From Humulus lupulus (lineage: Eukaryota > Streptophyta > Magnoliopsida > Rosales > Cannabaceae), in contig NC_084794.1 in NCBI RefSeq assembly GCF_963169125.1, positions 225,987,409 through 226,051,408 on the forward strand: a DNA stretch of 64,000 bases, read 5' to 3'. How positions within the stretch are numbered: position 1 is the stretch's first letter; each line of letters begins with the position of its first letter. Below are positions 23,339 to 35,181 of this stretch, piece after piece. The notes under the pieces are model-generated. The model worked only from the letters and a program-made list of their open reading frames with translations. It had not been told where the DNA came from and searched no databases. Both the position numbers and the translations under genes were made by a program.

Positions 23339-24715
23339 GTGAGGCAACAACCCGACGAGCCTTTGAAGGCTTACCTGAGCAGGTTCGCGAACGTCGCTGC
23401 TCGGGCTAGAGACGCAGATGACAGCTCCAAGATCATGGCTTTGAGGACTGGAATCCTCGTCGGAGGGGGACTCTGGAACGAAATACAAAGGAAGGGAGTC
23501 AGCTCAGTAAACGAATTCCTAAATAGGGCTCAAGGGTGGATCAACTTGGAGGAGGCCCAAGCCTCAGCTGCAGGAACCAGCCAAGTCCCTAAGCAGCCCG
23601 CTGGAGTGGGAACGGAGGTTGTGACAGCGACCCAGAACGTAACACAGAAAAACCAGTTCGGTGGAGGCAAGAGAAAGGGGAACGGTGAGGGCAACCAGCA
23701 CGGCCCAAAGAAGAAAAAGTCCGTAGAAAAATTTAAGCTGGTCTACGCGACTTATACGGAGCTCACCCAATCTAGGGAGAACATCTACCTAGCAAACTCT
23801 GCTCGCCTCCCCTGGAAGAAGCCAGAGCCGTTAAAGCACCAGAAGGGGAAGAGAGACACCTCCAAGTTTTGCCATTTCCACAACGACGTTGGCCACAATA
23901 CCAATGATTGTAGACACTTGAAAGATGAGATCGAGACTCTCATCAGAGCCGACCCCTTGGCTCAGTATGCACGGAACAGGGTACCAACAAGCCGACTTGT
24001 TCCGGAAGTTCCGGTCAGTCAGCCCGGGTCTCGGGTAGATCAAGACGTCCCTCCTCCAGTGACAGGAGGAGAGATATCCACAATCTCGGGAGGTCTGCAT
24101 TTGGCTGGCACGAGCAGGGGTGCCCAAAAGAGGTACGTAAACGAACTCAAGGCTCATAATGGAGTAGAGTTCATCCCCGAGCAGCCTCTGCCAAAGCATC
24201 AACGATTGGAGAGGCAACCAATCATTTTTACTGAAGAAGATGCTAGCCACGCCCAGTTCCCTCATAACGACCCTTTGGTCGTAGCAGTGCAGCTCGCTAA
24301 TCGGAGGGTTAGGAGAGTGCTGATCGATAATGGGAGCTCAGTAAACCTTCTATTCCGGTCCACGCTGGAGAAGATGGGTTTGACTGTCGCCGAGCTGAAG
24401 GCGACCTCCATGATGCTGTATGGTTTTTCGGGAGAAGGATCAGCGGCTATAGGGACAATCGAGCTGGTGATCACCTTGGGAGAGGGACCTCGGACAGTCT
24501 CGAAACTCCTCGATTTCGTGGTCATCGACTTCCCCGCTGCATACAATGCCATTTTGGGCCGACCTACAATTATAGCTTTTAAAGCCATCACCTCCGTTCG
24601 CCACCTCGCGCTGAAATTCCCCTCTTCCACAGGAATATGCACTGTCCGCGGTGATCAGCTTGCTGCCAGGGAATGCTACAACATTTCCATGAAGGGAAAT
24701 TTGAAACCCGGGTAG
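23339..24715 (+). pseudogene. Element B gag C-terminus and aspartic protease
   Basis: An open stretch of 458 codons continuing gag (PDEPLKAYLSRFANVAARAR). About residues 176-190 hold a modified zinc knuckle, CHFHNDVGHNTNDC (C-x2-H-x5-H-x4-C), in place of the canonical CCHC. Near residues 330-340 is the protease motif VLIDNGSSVNLLF, where DNGSS replaces the usual D[ST]G; this form is common in Tat elements. The frame ends with TAG at 24713-24715 but stays open in the same frame after it, so the stop looks like a nonsense mutation within a former gag-pro(-pol) polyprotein. The stretch starts inside the gag domain, so its first Met is not a natural start. Confidence 0.88.
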
Positions 24716-27700
24716 CTAACGATGGCCATCCAAGGTGGAGAAGAGGAATCTCAGGAACCTTTGCCTAATCCTGAGATTGAAAAACCTCAGAGCGCCGAGG
24801 GGGAAAGTATCGTCCTGAGTGAGGATATTGACCCCAAATAGGTGAGGACAAGACCAAGCTCCAAGCTATTGAAGAGCTCGAGGAAGTAAATATCGATCCA
24901 CAAAATCCTTCACAGATGGTTAAGCTCAGGAAAAACCTCTGTGGTAAGAGGAAGGCAGAGCTGATCAAATTTCTGCAGGATAACCTGGATGTGTTTGCAT
25001 GGTCACACGAGGACATGGTGGGAATCAGTCCAAATGTCATCATGCACACCCTTCATTTGGATAAGAGCGTTCCTGCAAAGTCCCAGAAACAGAGGCGCCT
25101 AGGAACAACTCGGGTTGAGGCCTTAGAAGAAGAAGTAGCCCGGCTCAAGAAATGCGGCTTTATCCGAGAAGCCAAGTTTCCGGTTTGGGTCGCCAACCCC
25201 ATGCTGGTCCCGAAGCCCAATGGGAAATGGCGAACCTGCATCGATTTCTCTGACCTGAACAAAGCTTGCCCCAAAGATTGTTTTCCCTTACCAAGGATCG
25301 AACAACTGGTGGACGCCACGGCGGGGCACGAGCTCATGTCCTTTATGGACGCGTACTCAGGATATAATCAGATCGCCATGAACCCGACAGACCAGGAGCA
25401 CACCAGCTTCATGACCCCAACTAACGTCTATTGTTACAAGGTCATGCCGTTCGGACTGAAAAACGTCGGTGCTACATACTAGAGATTAGTGAATAGAATG
25501 TTTGCCAACCAGATCGGGAAGAACATGGAAGTGTACGTTGATGACATGCTGGTCAAGTCAAAGACTGTCGATAACCATGTTTCTGACCTGGAAGAATGCT
25601 TCAAGATACTAAGAGAATACGGCATGAGGCTTAACCCTCAGAAGTGCACTTTCGGAGTCGCGTCTGGAAAATTCCTGGGTTTCATTGTCAACACTAGAGG
25701 AATCGAGGCGAACCCCGATAAGATCAGGTCGTTGCTTGAGCTTCCCTCACCCAGGTTGCATAAGGACGTTCAAGGCCTGACAGGAAGGGTAGCGGCCCTT
25801 AATCGGTTTATTTCAAAATCCATCGACAAGTGCCTGCCGTTCTACAACCTACTCCGAGGAAATAAGAAATTTGAATGGACAGAGGAGTGTGAAAGAGCTT
25901 TCCTCGACCTGAAGGCACATCTGGCCGAGCCACCCGTATTGTCCAAACCAAAGGTAGGAGAACCTCTTTTCCTCTACCTAGCTGTCACAGAGGATGCAGC
26001 TAGTGCCATATTGGTTCGTGAAGAAGACCGGGTTCAGAAACCGGTCTACTACATCAGCAAGAGACTTCTCGGGGTTGAATCTCGATACCCGTTGATGGAA
26101 AAGTTGGCATTCTGTCTTATCACGGCCTCCCGAAAGCTCAGGCCGTATTTCCAGTCCCACTCAATACATGTCATGACCGATCAACCTTTAAGGAAGGTTT
26201 TGCAAAAACCTGAAGCATCGGGACGCCTGTTGAAATGGGCTATCGAACTCAGTCAGTTCGAGATTTTGTACACCCCACGAAATGCTATAAAGAGTCAGGC
26301 CCTGGCCGATTTTGTGGCAGAGTGCACAGGATTCAGGGAGGATCCTGTGGAAGGGTCACCCCAGGTCACCTCGACCCAGACGTCATGTAAGATCTTCGTG
26401 GATGGCTCATCCAATGAGAACGGCTCCGGGGCTGGAATCATTTTGATATCCCCAGAAGGGCATAGATTCCACTCGGCTTTGAGATTCGGATTCAAGGCCT
26501 CCAACAACGAGGCAGAATACGAAGCTTTGCTGGTCGGGCTAAGGATAGCCCAGGAGCTGAAGGCCAGCTCCGTTCAGTGCTTCAACGATTCCCAGCTCGT
26601 GGTAAACCAGGTGATAGGTGAATATCAAGCACGAGGAGCCAAGATGGCTACTTACTTAGCCAAGGTAAAAGTCGAACTGTCCATGTTTGAACGAGGCTCA
26701 GTCGAGCAGATACCTCGAGAGCAGAACGTTAACGTAGACGCTCTCGCCAAGCTCGCTACCTCCGGCGAGATGGAGGCTCTGGGGTTAGTACCAGTAGAGT
26801 TCCTGAAAAAACCAAGTATAGAAGAGGTCAGGGCAGAGGTCGAGATGATCGACGCCAGACCGACCTGGATGACTTCCATCCTCGAATACCTCACCGAAGG
26901 AAAGTTACCCGAGGGTCGTAATGACGCACATCGGGTACTGTATCAGGCTCCAAGATATACGATAATAGATGGGGTGTTGTACCAGCGTGGGCATTCACTA
27001 CCTCTCCTACGATGTGTTTTGCTAGGCGAAGCAAAGGCCATCCTGCCGGAGGTGCATGAGGGTTTTTGCGGGGATCACACTAGGGGGCAAAGCTTGGCCC
27101 TAAAAGTCTTAAGGCAAGGGTATTACTGGCCCACTCTATCAAAGGACTCGATCTCATACGTCAAGAAATGTGGCAAGTGCCAGCGATTCGCCACAGTTGC
27201 CCGACCTCCCCCAGTCGAGCTGAAGATGATCTCGTCCCCATGGCCATTTGCGGTCTGGGGAATCGACTTGGTTGGTGCCCTCCCTACTGGAAAGGGCGGG
27301 GTCCACTACGCCGTGGTGGCCATCGACTACTTCACGAAGTGGGCTGAGGCAGAACCTTTGGCAACAATAACTTCCAAGAAAGTCCTCAACTTCGTGGTCA
27401 GGAGCATTATCTGCCGATTCGGGCTGCCCAAGAAAATCGTATCCGAAAATGGGACTCAGTTCGACAGCGACCTCTTCACCGAATTTTGCAGAAAGTACGG
27501 AATTGTGAAAAGATTCTCATCAGTGGCCTATCCCCAGGCAAATGGCCAGGTCGAGGCTGTCAATAAAACCCTAAAGGCGAGCCTTAAGAAGAGGCTGGAC
27601 GAAGCCAAAGGGGTCTGGCCAGAACAGCTCCCGCAGGTACTGTGGGCATACCGGACCTCGCATCGGACCCCTACAGGACATACTCCTTTCTCCCTGGCTT

Positions 27701-28101
27701 TTGGGAGTGAGGCAGTCCTCCCTGTTGAGTTAAAGGTATATTCGCATAGAGTCCAGACATATGACCAGGATCGCAATCATGAGCTACTTTCCTCATCCCT
27801 CGACCTGATTGACGAAAGGCGAGAAGAATCACAGCTCCAGCTCGCGCATTACCAGCAAAAAATTGTGCGTTATTTCAACTCAAAAGTCCGAAAATGCGCT
27901 TTTAGCATTGGCGACCTGGTCCTCAGGAGAATCTTCTTAGCCGACAAGGATCCCAAAGATGGAGTATTGGGACCGAACTGGGAAGGGCCTTATCAAATAG
28001 CCGAGGTCATAAAGGAAGGAACCTACAAGTTAGCCCAGCTTAATGGAGAAGCGGTCCCACGAGCTTGGAACACCATCCACTTAAAGAAGTATTATCAGTG
28101 A
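24716..28101 (+). pseudogene. Element B pol: reverse transcriptase, two RNase H domains, integrase
   Basis: After a frame change near 24838 the frame is open to 28101 except for a TAG at 25480-25482 within reverse transcriptase. The RT shows FMDAYSGYNQI and the catalytic YVDD at about 25534-25545. Gypsy RNase H spans about 25970-26320 (LTDQPLRKVLQKPEASGRLLK-type region). A second, archaeal-type RNase H follows at 26390-26770 (FVDGSSNENGSGAG ... EAEYEALLVGL ... NVDALAKLA), diagnostic of the Tat lineage. Integrase has the zinc motif (HEGFCGDH ... CGKCQ, 27055-27185) and a core with GIDLVG and QANGQVEAVNKTL. The second acidic position reads SENGTQF, Glu instead of Asp. No chromodomain. The end is HLKKYYQ. 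Confidence 0.93.
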
Positions 28102-28262
28102 CACCCTTGTAAGGCTTACTTAGAAAGACCATTTCTTCTGTATTAAGCAATGATAATTAAATCTTCTTTCATTATTGTGTATATTTGCGAATGTAATCTC
28201 AAGTAACCACGAAAGACCCTTTCCTAATTACTTGGGGGGCATATGGTACCTGGATAATATAA

Positions 28263-28379
28263 CCAGGCCGCCTTAAAGGCTTAGAAGTTGATTCAAATCG
28301 ATTGGTCAGTGTTTTTCTTAAAAAACACGACATATTGATAAAGGATTAACACAAACTAAGTCCTATCCTGGATATAACC
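28263..28379 (+). repeat. First unit of the element B 120-bp tandem array
   Basis: Begins CCAGGCCGCC and contains GTTGATTCAAATcGATT ... CAGTGTTTTTCTTAAAAA, as in the units after 30771. The solo LTR inserted at its end (TSD TAACC) and separates it from the rest of the array. Confidence 0.8.
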
Positions 28380-30767
28380 TGTAACGACCTGAATTTGCTA
28401 ATAAGGCTTGGAGCCTTGATTAGTGTGCTTGGAGGGCAATAATTGTTAAACTGTATTAATTATGTGAACTTAATGAATATGTGATTATAATGCATGTTTA
28501 GATGGTATAAATATGCATGTGGGCCTCGTTCGCATGTTAGGGGTAAGTTGGTAATTTTAGCCCGTTGAGGGCATAAAAGTGATAATTGTATTATGTGATT
28601 TGTACCACGTGAGTGTGGTGATAATAATGTGATGCACGTGCTGAGACGGTCCTAGAGAGCTAGATAACTCAAAAGTCACAACGGGATTTCACACCCGGCT
28701 CGGGAGGAGCCTAGGGGTACTTTAGGGAATTTCGTGAGTTGAGTTGAGAATTTGTGGTTAATGGTTATTGGTGATTAGGTAACCTAAGTAACCATTAGTA
28801 ACTGTTGAGAGTAACAAGTTTAGATGGAAAATGGTAGAATTGTAATATAAGTGAAAGGACAAGAGTGCCCTTGAGGGTTAGTTAGAAGAGGAATTATATG
28901 GAAGGGTAAGATGGTCTTTTGGCAAGGATTTAGATAACTTCAGCTGAGAAGAGAAGTTATTCACATTTTAACACTTAGGTATATTTTGTTTTGGCTGAAA
29001 GTTTGAGGAGAAAACTAGAAAGAAAGGGAAGGAAGAAGGGAGCTAAAACTTGAGAGACCTAGGAGGAGAATCAAGTGGTTGGAGGCAATTAAACTTGATC
29101 ATAAACCAAGATTTTTCTGAGGTAAAGATTTATCTCTGTTTTGTTAAGTTTCTAAGCTTGATTTTCTTAGAGTGTTAGTATGAAAATTGAAAGTTGATGT
29201 GTGGCTGTTTGGTGGATTCTTGGGGATGAAGCTTGCTTAGATTCAGTTTGGGAATAAGGGGGATTTGCTTGGAGCTGGACTTGGAGAAGACTCAGGGGCA
29301 AATTTCTACTTGAGGTAAGGGTTTTATGCATCTTTGTTATGTATTAGCTGCTGTGAATCAAGTTTCTGGTTTGTTAGTTTAAGTTTCATAAAGTTTCAAG
29401 CCAATTTGTGAATTGGGGATTTGATTGTGTGTTTGGGCTTGTTGTTGATATTTCTGAGTTGTTAGATGGTCTATGTGGGGTTTTGAATTGAATTTGGGAC
29501 TTAGGTATGCTTTGGGGTTGATTTGGGAGTATTTTGGCTCGGGGAAAATGCAAGAGAAAACCCAGAATTCTGGGTACGCGAATGAGCGCCGCGGCCCTGT
29601 TCTTGGGCGCCGCGGCGCGAGGCCGTTTCTGGGAAGGGGGAGTGCTCTCTGACTTGATGGGCGCTGCGACCCTCTAGGGCAGCGCCGCGGCGCTAGGCTA
29701 TTTTCAGAACATGGAATTTCGCAATTTTGAGCTTTCGCTCCGAGGGTTCGGGGGATGTTTCCGATGAATTATTTTAGGAATTTGGGGATTTCGAGAGTGT
29801 GGGATTGGTCCCGGGAAGTGGTTTTGGATTGTTTGGTATTAAAGGATGTTTTATATGTGTTGTGACTAGGTCTCCGGAGAGGCTCGGGTTTGAGGACTGT
29901 GCTCGCGGCCTTGGTGCATCGGAAAGCTCGGGGTACAGGTAAGAAAACCACTATTCCCACAGAGCTTGTATGCAGGGCTGAGCCCAATATGTTTGAATTG
30001 CAGGGCATAGTCCTTTGATTGAATTTGTTAGTATTCAGTATATGTTTGTTATGCTATGAATACGATTATGTGAATGTTCGGCGAGAGCCGGGAACAGCGC
30101 AGGCTGAGGTCAACAAGAGCCGGGAACGGCGTTCGGCACGTTGAGTGCAAGGCCGAGTACGGCAAGGGGCCAGGAGCAGCGTTGAGCACGTGGAGTGCGA
30201 GTTGCTAGGGTGAGACCCTAAAGGATACCTGGGATATCCTCACGGTGTGGACCGCGAACCCAGGGCCTGGTAAAGCGTCTGGGACGGCATGGCTGTATGT
30301 GTTTAGCCTTTTGGTGGCCTGATTATATGCTAAGTGTTTGTTGTGCATATGTTATCTTCTTGTGAGGGTTTTCTTGCTGGGCTTCGGCTCACGGGTGCTC
30401 TGTGGTGCAGGTAAGGGCAAGAGAAAAGTCAACCAACCATGGGTATGGAGAGCGTGAAGCGGCGTGTACATGTTTGGCCTGCCTGGCTGCCACGGCCAGT
30501 GATTTTGGGAGATGGTTGTATTAAAACTTAGATTTTGTCGTCTAGTCGACTCAAACTTGTAAATTATTTGTTGTAAATATTTCTAAACAGTATCTTGGGA
30601 TCCCAAGTGTCAAACACTCAACGATTTATAATAAATGGAATTATTTTCAAAGTTTATTTCACTGTTTATGATTTAATTACACTTTTGACCTAAAAACCTC
30701 GATTAGCGAGTTAAATGCACGTTTAAAAACTCACTTAGTAACGACTCTAAGGAAGTAGGGCGTTACA
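28380..30767 (+). mobile_element. Solo LTR of family A, plus orientation, inside element B
   Basis: Starts TGTAACGACC and ends GGGCGTTACA, flanked by TAACC at 28375-28379 and 30768-30772. Length 2388 bp. It is the only family A copy with its sense strand on plus, so its transcript-like features read directly: intron-like GAGGTAAGG and CAGGTAAG sites (29312, 29935, 30408) and a GC-rich block at 29575-29692. The open frame at 29769-30008 on the other strand is not a gene. It is the youngest layer here, because it sits in element B, which sits in element A. Confidence 0.94.
29575..29692. repeat. GC-rich GCGCCGCGG block of the LTR
   Basis: Two repeats of GCGCcGCGgCCCT ... GGGCGCCGCGGCGC inside otherwise AT-rich DNA. 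Equivalents occur in all other family A LTRs (4718-4815, 6361-6440, 16446-16600, 20566-20750, 51537-51716). Confidence 0.75.
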
Positions 30768-30770
30768 TAA

Positions 30771-31253
30771 CCAGGTCCTAAAACTTAGAGGTTGATTCAA
30801 ATTGATTAATCAGTGTTTTTCTTAAAAAGCACAAGATATTAGTCAAAGAATTAACGCGAACTAAGTTTTCAAAATAACGTCCTGGACATAACCAGGTCCT
30901 AAAACTTAGAAGTTGATTCAAATTGATTAATCAGTGTTTCTCTTAAAAAGCACAAGATATTAGTCAAAGAATTAACGCGAACTAAGTTTTCAAAAAACAT
31001 TCTGGACATAACCAGTTCCTAAAACTTAGAAGTTGATTCAAATTGATTAATCATTGTTTTTCGTAAAAAGCACAAGATATTAGTCAAAGAATTAACGCGA
31101 ACTAAGTTTTCAAAATAACGTCTTGGACATAACCAGGTCCTAAAACTTAGAAGTTGATTCAAATTGATTAATCAGTGTTTTTCTTAAAAAGCACAAGATA
31201 TTAGTCAAAGAATTAACGCGAACTAAGTTTTTAAAGCGAGGTCCGGGATTCAA
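30771..31253 (+). repeat. Four tandem units of about 121 bp in the element B 3' region
   Basis: Units begin at 30771, 30892, 31012 and 31133 with CCAGgTCCTAAAACTTAGA, at periods of 121, 120 and 121 bp, and the next diverged start is at 31254. They are highly similar to each other and more diverged from the unit at 28263. Tandem repeats in this part of Tat/Ogre elements are known seeds of satellite DNA. Confidence 0.93.
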
Positions 31254-31460
31254 CCAGGATTTGTCTTAAAAATTGGATCAAGATTGGTTAATATGTTTTT
31301 CCCAGACTAAGGTGCATAGAATCAAAAAATTGGATCAATCATGGAAAAAAACAAAATTAAGGTGCATAGAATCAAAAATTGATCAAACCAATTGTCTCGA
31401 GGTGAAAATACCTCATACAAAGTTACAAAAAAAATATATATATATGTAAAAAGAAAAGCC

Positions 31461-34153
31461 CTAGGCTCCACCGGGCTGCTCCGTTGAGGTCTCCGTCTCG
31501 CCCTCCTGCTCGGCCACTGTGGAGGCCTCCCCAGTCTCAGAAGGCGCCTCTTGCTGGAGGTGAGCTTTGAACCCTTCCCAGAAGGCCTCCCAGTCCGTTC
31601 CTAGAAAGGAGAAGTCGCCGTCCGGGTTGAAGACCCAACAATGGTAGAGCATGTCCTCCATGGCGGAGCTGGAAGCTGCCTTCTCCGTTGCCAGGGCGAC
31701 CTTAGCCTCCTCAGCTCCAGTCTTCGCAGAGTCCAGCTCGGCCATCGCGGCAGCAAGGGCGGCCTTGGTAGCCTCGGCCTCTTGAAGCTTAGGACGAGTT
31801 GCCTCCAGCTTAGCCCGCACGGCCGCCAAGGCATCCTTGGCCTCTTTTTCCTGCTGTTGGGCTGCTTGCAGGGTGGCCAAGGTCATTTGATGGGCGGCCA
31901 AAACCGCCTGGTGCTCGCCCCTCATGTCCTCAAGCTGAGCCTTGGACCTGGATATGCTCCGGTGAAGAGCCAGAGCGCCCTGCAAAACAAAGAGGCAACT
32001 GCCTTAGGAAAAAAGAGAGACAAGGCAAAGCATGGTAACCAAAGTATAAAAAAGCAAGGCCAGCTTACCGTTAGAGCCATTCCCAGGGAAGACTCCATCA
32101 CACTCTCCGGGCTCCTTGTCTCAATTGCTCGCAGGTCCCTTTCGGTGGCCCCGTAGTAGTGGTCGACGGTGTAGGTCGCCGTCTCGTACACCGTCCCCCG
32201 AAAGACGTCAGGAATTTTCTCCAAGGCCTGGGGGTCCACTGGAATGCGCACCTCGGTGGCGGCAGCTGCCAAAGTCCCGGGCTCCATCTCCATATACCGA
32301 ACGAAGGCGGGAGCTCGTGGAGGGGGCGGGGGCATCTTCTCCATTGCTGCAGGAGGCGGAGGTACCTTGGCCTGGGCAGCCGGGCTCTGGTCTTTCCCCT
32401 TTGCAGGGGAGTTGGATGTTGTCCCAACAGCCTTCTTTGCCACCCAGAGCTTCTTCACCATGGGCCTGGAAGCCCCAGCGGAGGAGTTCCCCTCGGTGAA
32501 CCTAGCTCGCAAATCTTTGTTCCCGGGCTGAGACATTTCCTCTGGCAAAACAAAGACAACATTAGTATGCAAGTTAGCATTTATGCAAGAACAAAAAAGA
32601 TAAGGAGAAAATAGAATTAAAAAACATATATCATAAGGGATCCTACCCCCCGAGCTAGAAGAGGAATCTATGGTCACGACCATCGGCCCCGGAGCTTCTG
32701 CGGGGGAATCTAAGACAATGACTTCGCGAGCTGGTACGGGTTCTAGGTCCAAATCTGGCTGGAGACTAGACTCTTCTACGTACTGCCTAAGACCCGGAGC
32801 TACGGTGCCCTCCCGGAGAGAGGGACATGACCGAATATTGGTCCCATACTCCTCGAATAAGGCTGACCTAAAGGCTAGGGTTTTGTTTATGACTACGGTA
32901 CCCCTAGGCCGGCTACTTTCGTAATCCAGCACAAGCCGGTCGACGCAATGGAGCAAGGTTATGTCAAAGTCTGGGTCACTACGATGGCGTTGGACGAGCT
33001 GGTTGGGATTAAACCTAGCTAGCCGGGGGTCTGCGGTGGCCCTATCTAAGTTCCTAAATAGATATGGGTTACCTTGGCCGGAGGGGCCGGCTACTACCCC
33101 GGACTGGGCCCTCTCCATGTTAGCTTCTTGGGCGACCTCCCTCGCCCTCTTCTGCCTCATGAGGGGCACCTCGTCCTCCTCCCTCGGCCTCCTCGGGAAT
33201 GGGCCTCATCTCGCGAGCTGGGGGAGGCCCCCGCGGTCTCCTCAGGTTCAGAGTCTGGCCTGGGGAGATCAGTTTGCATGCTAGCATCGTCTCATCTGTC
33301 ATAAGCTGGCGGTAGTCCTTTTCACTGGGGGGCAGACCCGCCAGCGTCTCATACTGACTCCCGAGGATCACAGACTTGTCTGTCCTCGCGAAAATGGCTG
33401 CAGAATTATTCCAAGTCAGAAATGGATAAAGGAGAGCTAATGAATACTTAACTTACGAGCAAAGAGTAAAAGGTACTTATGAGGACGGTTGAAGTAGTGA
33501 AGCTCGCAGTTGCGAAACCTCGTGGACATAAAGAACTGGTCTTTGAAGTCGTTGGGGTGGCTGGGTAGCTCGATGACCACAGCCGTGTTTGGAAATCGGG
33601 TCAAGTAGTAGAACCCGTCGCCTCGCCCCCGCTGCTCCGGGCTGGCTTTGAGGCAGAAAAAATATAAGATATTTGCCGGAGTGGGGACCTCCCACTCCTG
33701 TTTCAAGAACAGATATCTCAACCCCGCCAACAAACGGTAGGAGTTGGGGGGGAGCTGGAAAGGAGCCAACTTCACGTAGTTGAGAAAGTCGGCGAAATAC
33801 TGGTCCAGCGGGAGGAAGGCCACAACCTTGAAGTGCTCGTCACTCCAAGCCGCATATTCCTCGTCGAGCGGCGCGCAACTCCGCTCACCTTCAAGGGGAG
33901 GTCAAGTGATCAGGGCGCCCCTCCCCAGCTCGATGTTGTGGGAGAGGAATATCTTATTCACTCTCCCCTGGTCGGTGATCTTCGAGACGATCCTCTCGGC
34001 CTCGAAAAAAGCATCGGTCGCCACCTCGAGCTCCCGCTCCACGACCGGCCCAAAGACGGGGATTGGGGAGTCTGTCATCACCTCCTTTCCTTTGGATTGT
34101 TGGGAGGACGAGCTGCCTACATTCTTCTTTGGGGCGTTCTTCTTGGGTCCCAT
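31461..34153 (-). pseudogene. Element B antisense multi-exon gene (gypsy-type transposase-like plus coiled coil)
   Basis: Minus-strand gene opposite to pol. Exon 1, 34153-33457, starts MGPKKNAPKKN and holds DQYFADFLNYVKLAPFQLPP and LLAGLRYLF, like the plant Transposase_28 family; a TGA at 33902-33904 interrupts it. Intron 1 is 33456-33398 (GTAAGT...CTGCAG, only 59 bp). Exon 2, 33397-32647, has a frameshift near 33170-33230. Intron 2 is 32646-32542 (GTAGGA...TTGCCAG). Exon 3, 32541-32069 or 32068, starts after EEMSQPG. Intron 3 is 32067-31980 (GTAAGC...TTTTGCAG). Exon 4, 31979-31461, is an Ala/Glu-rich coiled coil ending with HCWVFNPDGDFSFLG and an acidic tail. All three introns keep the frame. 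Biochemical function unknown; a gag-like or regulatory role is possible. Confidence 0.78.
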
Positions 34154-35181
34154 CTGGTCGCCTAGCGAACAAAAGAAGAAATTTTAGAAAGGGCGACCTG
34201 AGCATAAAAAAAAGGATATGAAGAGGTGTTTCCTTTGCACGGGCTGGGGTAAGCTCAGCCCGTGGAGAGTGAGACCACGCGGTTCTATGAACACGCGCTT
34301 GTGCTCCCAACAGATCCCCGATTACTCAGAATTCGTGTGTCAGGAGGGTCAGGATAAAAGTTTTCCTTGGAAGGAAAGTTTAAGTAGGCAAGAGGTGCAA
34401 AATCGCCTATGAAGCGTGTCCCCTAAGCTACCTGGTTTTGCACCCAAAATGCTGGATATTTTGAACAAGCATACCCAAAAATCTACCCAAAAGGTTTCCC
34501 CCGAAAACGCACCCTATGAGCCATGCTCCTAAATGGTTTTCTTCTACAATCGATGCCCTAGAATAAAAACCTACACCCTTCATACCCACAAAAAACCAAC
34601 AAAACCTTGCATGCAGCTACAGGAACTATTTACCTAAGCTACAGTGAAAAGAAAATTTAAAGCATGCACAGTCAGAAAACTTACGAAGTGTTTTGCTGTG
34701 GGGGGGATGAAGGGGTCATCTGGGTTGGGGCCTCGGCGGAGTGACTGGTTCCAAAACCTCAAAGGATCCCTTGCACCTGATCTTCTGGAATGCTGGGAAC
34801 GGTAACCGGGAGAAAAAGAGGGTTTTTTGAGGATGAGAAGAGAGAAGAAGATGGGAAATTCAAAAAAAATTCAAATAAACAGGTGGCCCATGCGTAGGGT
34901 GGCCACCCCTTATATATACGTACAGGGTCGTGTGAGGAGGGTCGTTGGATTGCCCTAATGTGGGATTTGAGGCTCTCCACTCGAAAGGCGAAACGGCGGC
35001 TGAGGATAGGCTAGGCCAATTAATGTGGTTCTCGGAAGACGTACCGTCACCAACCACGATGCTCCACGTATTCGGCGCCTGCGTAATAGGTGGAATATGG
35101 AGAGTCCATGGAGAAGCCTAAAAGCCCCCACTGTGGCCCCAGATGGTGTCATGTGCCACGAGCAGAGGCTTGGGGGGCACA
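34154..35181. other. Leader and promoter region of the antisense gene
   Basis: No plus-strand gene. On the minus strand an acceptor-like TTTTGTTCGCTAG lies just before the ATG at 34153, so the 5' UTR may contain an intron. A TATATAA occurs on the minus strand at 34910-34916. The element's polypurine tract ends the region at 35181. Confidence 0.45.
34910..34916 (-). promoter_or_regulatory. Candidate TATA box of the antisense gene
   Basis: TATATAA on the minus strand, about 760 bp upstream of the antisense ATG. It is a simple AT motif, so the evidence is position only. Confidence 0.35.

Noticed and set aside
32098..32614. Long overlapping frames on both strands within the antisense gene
   Set aside because: Shadows of the GC-rich, Pro/Ala-rich exon 3; only one minus-strand frame joins the neighbouring exons in phase.
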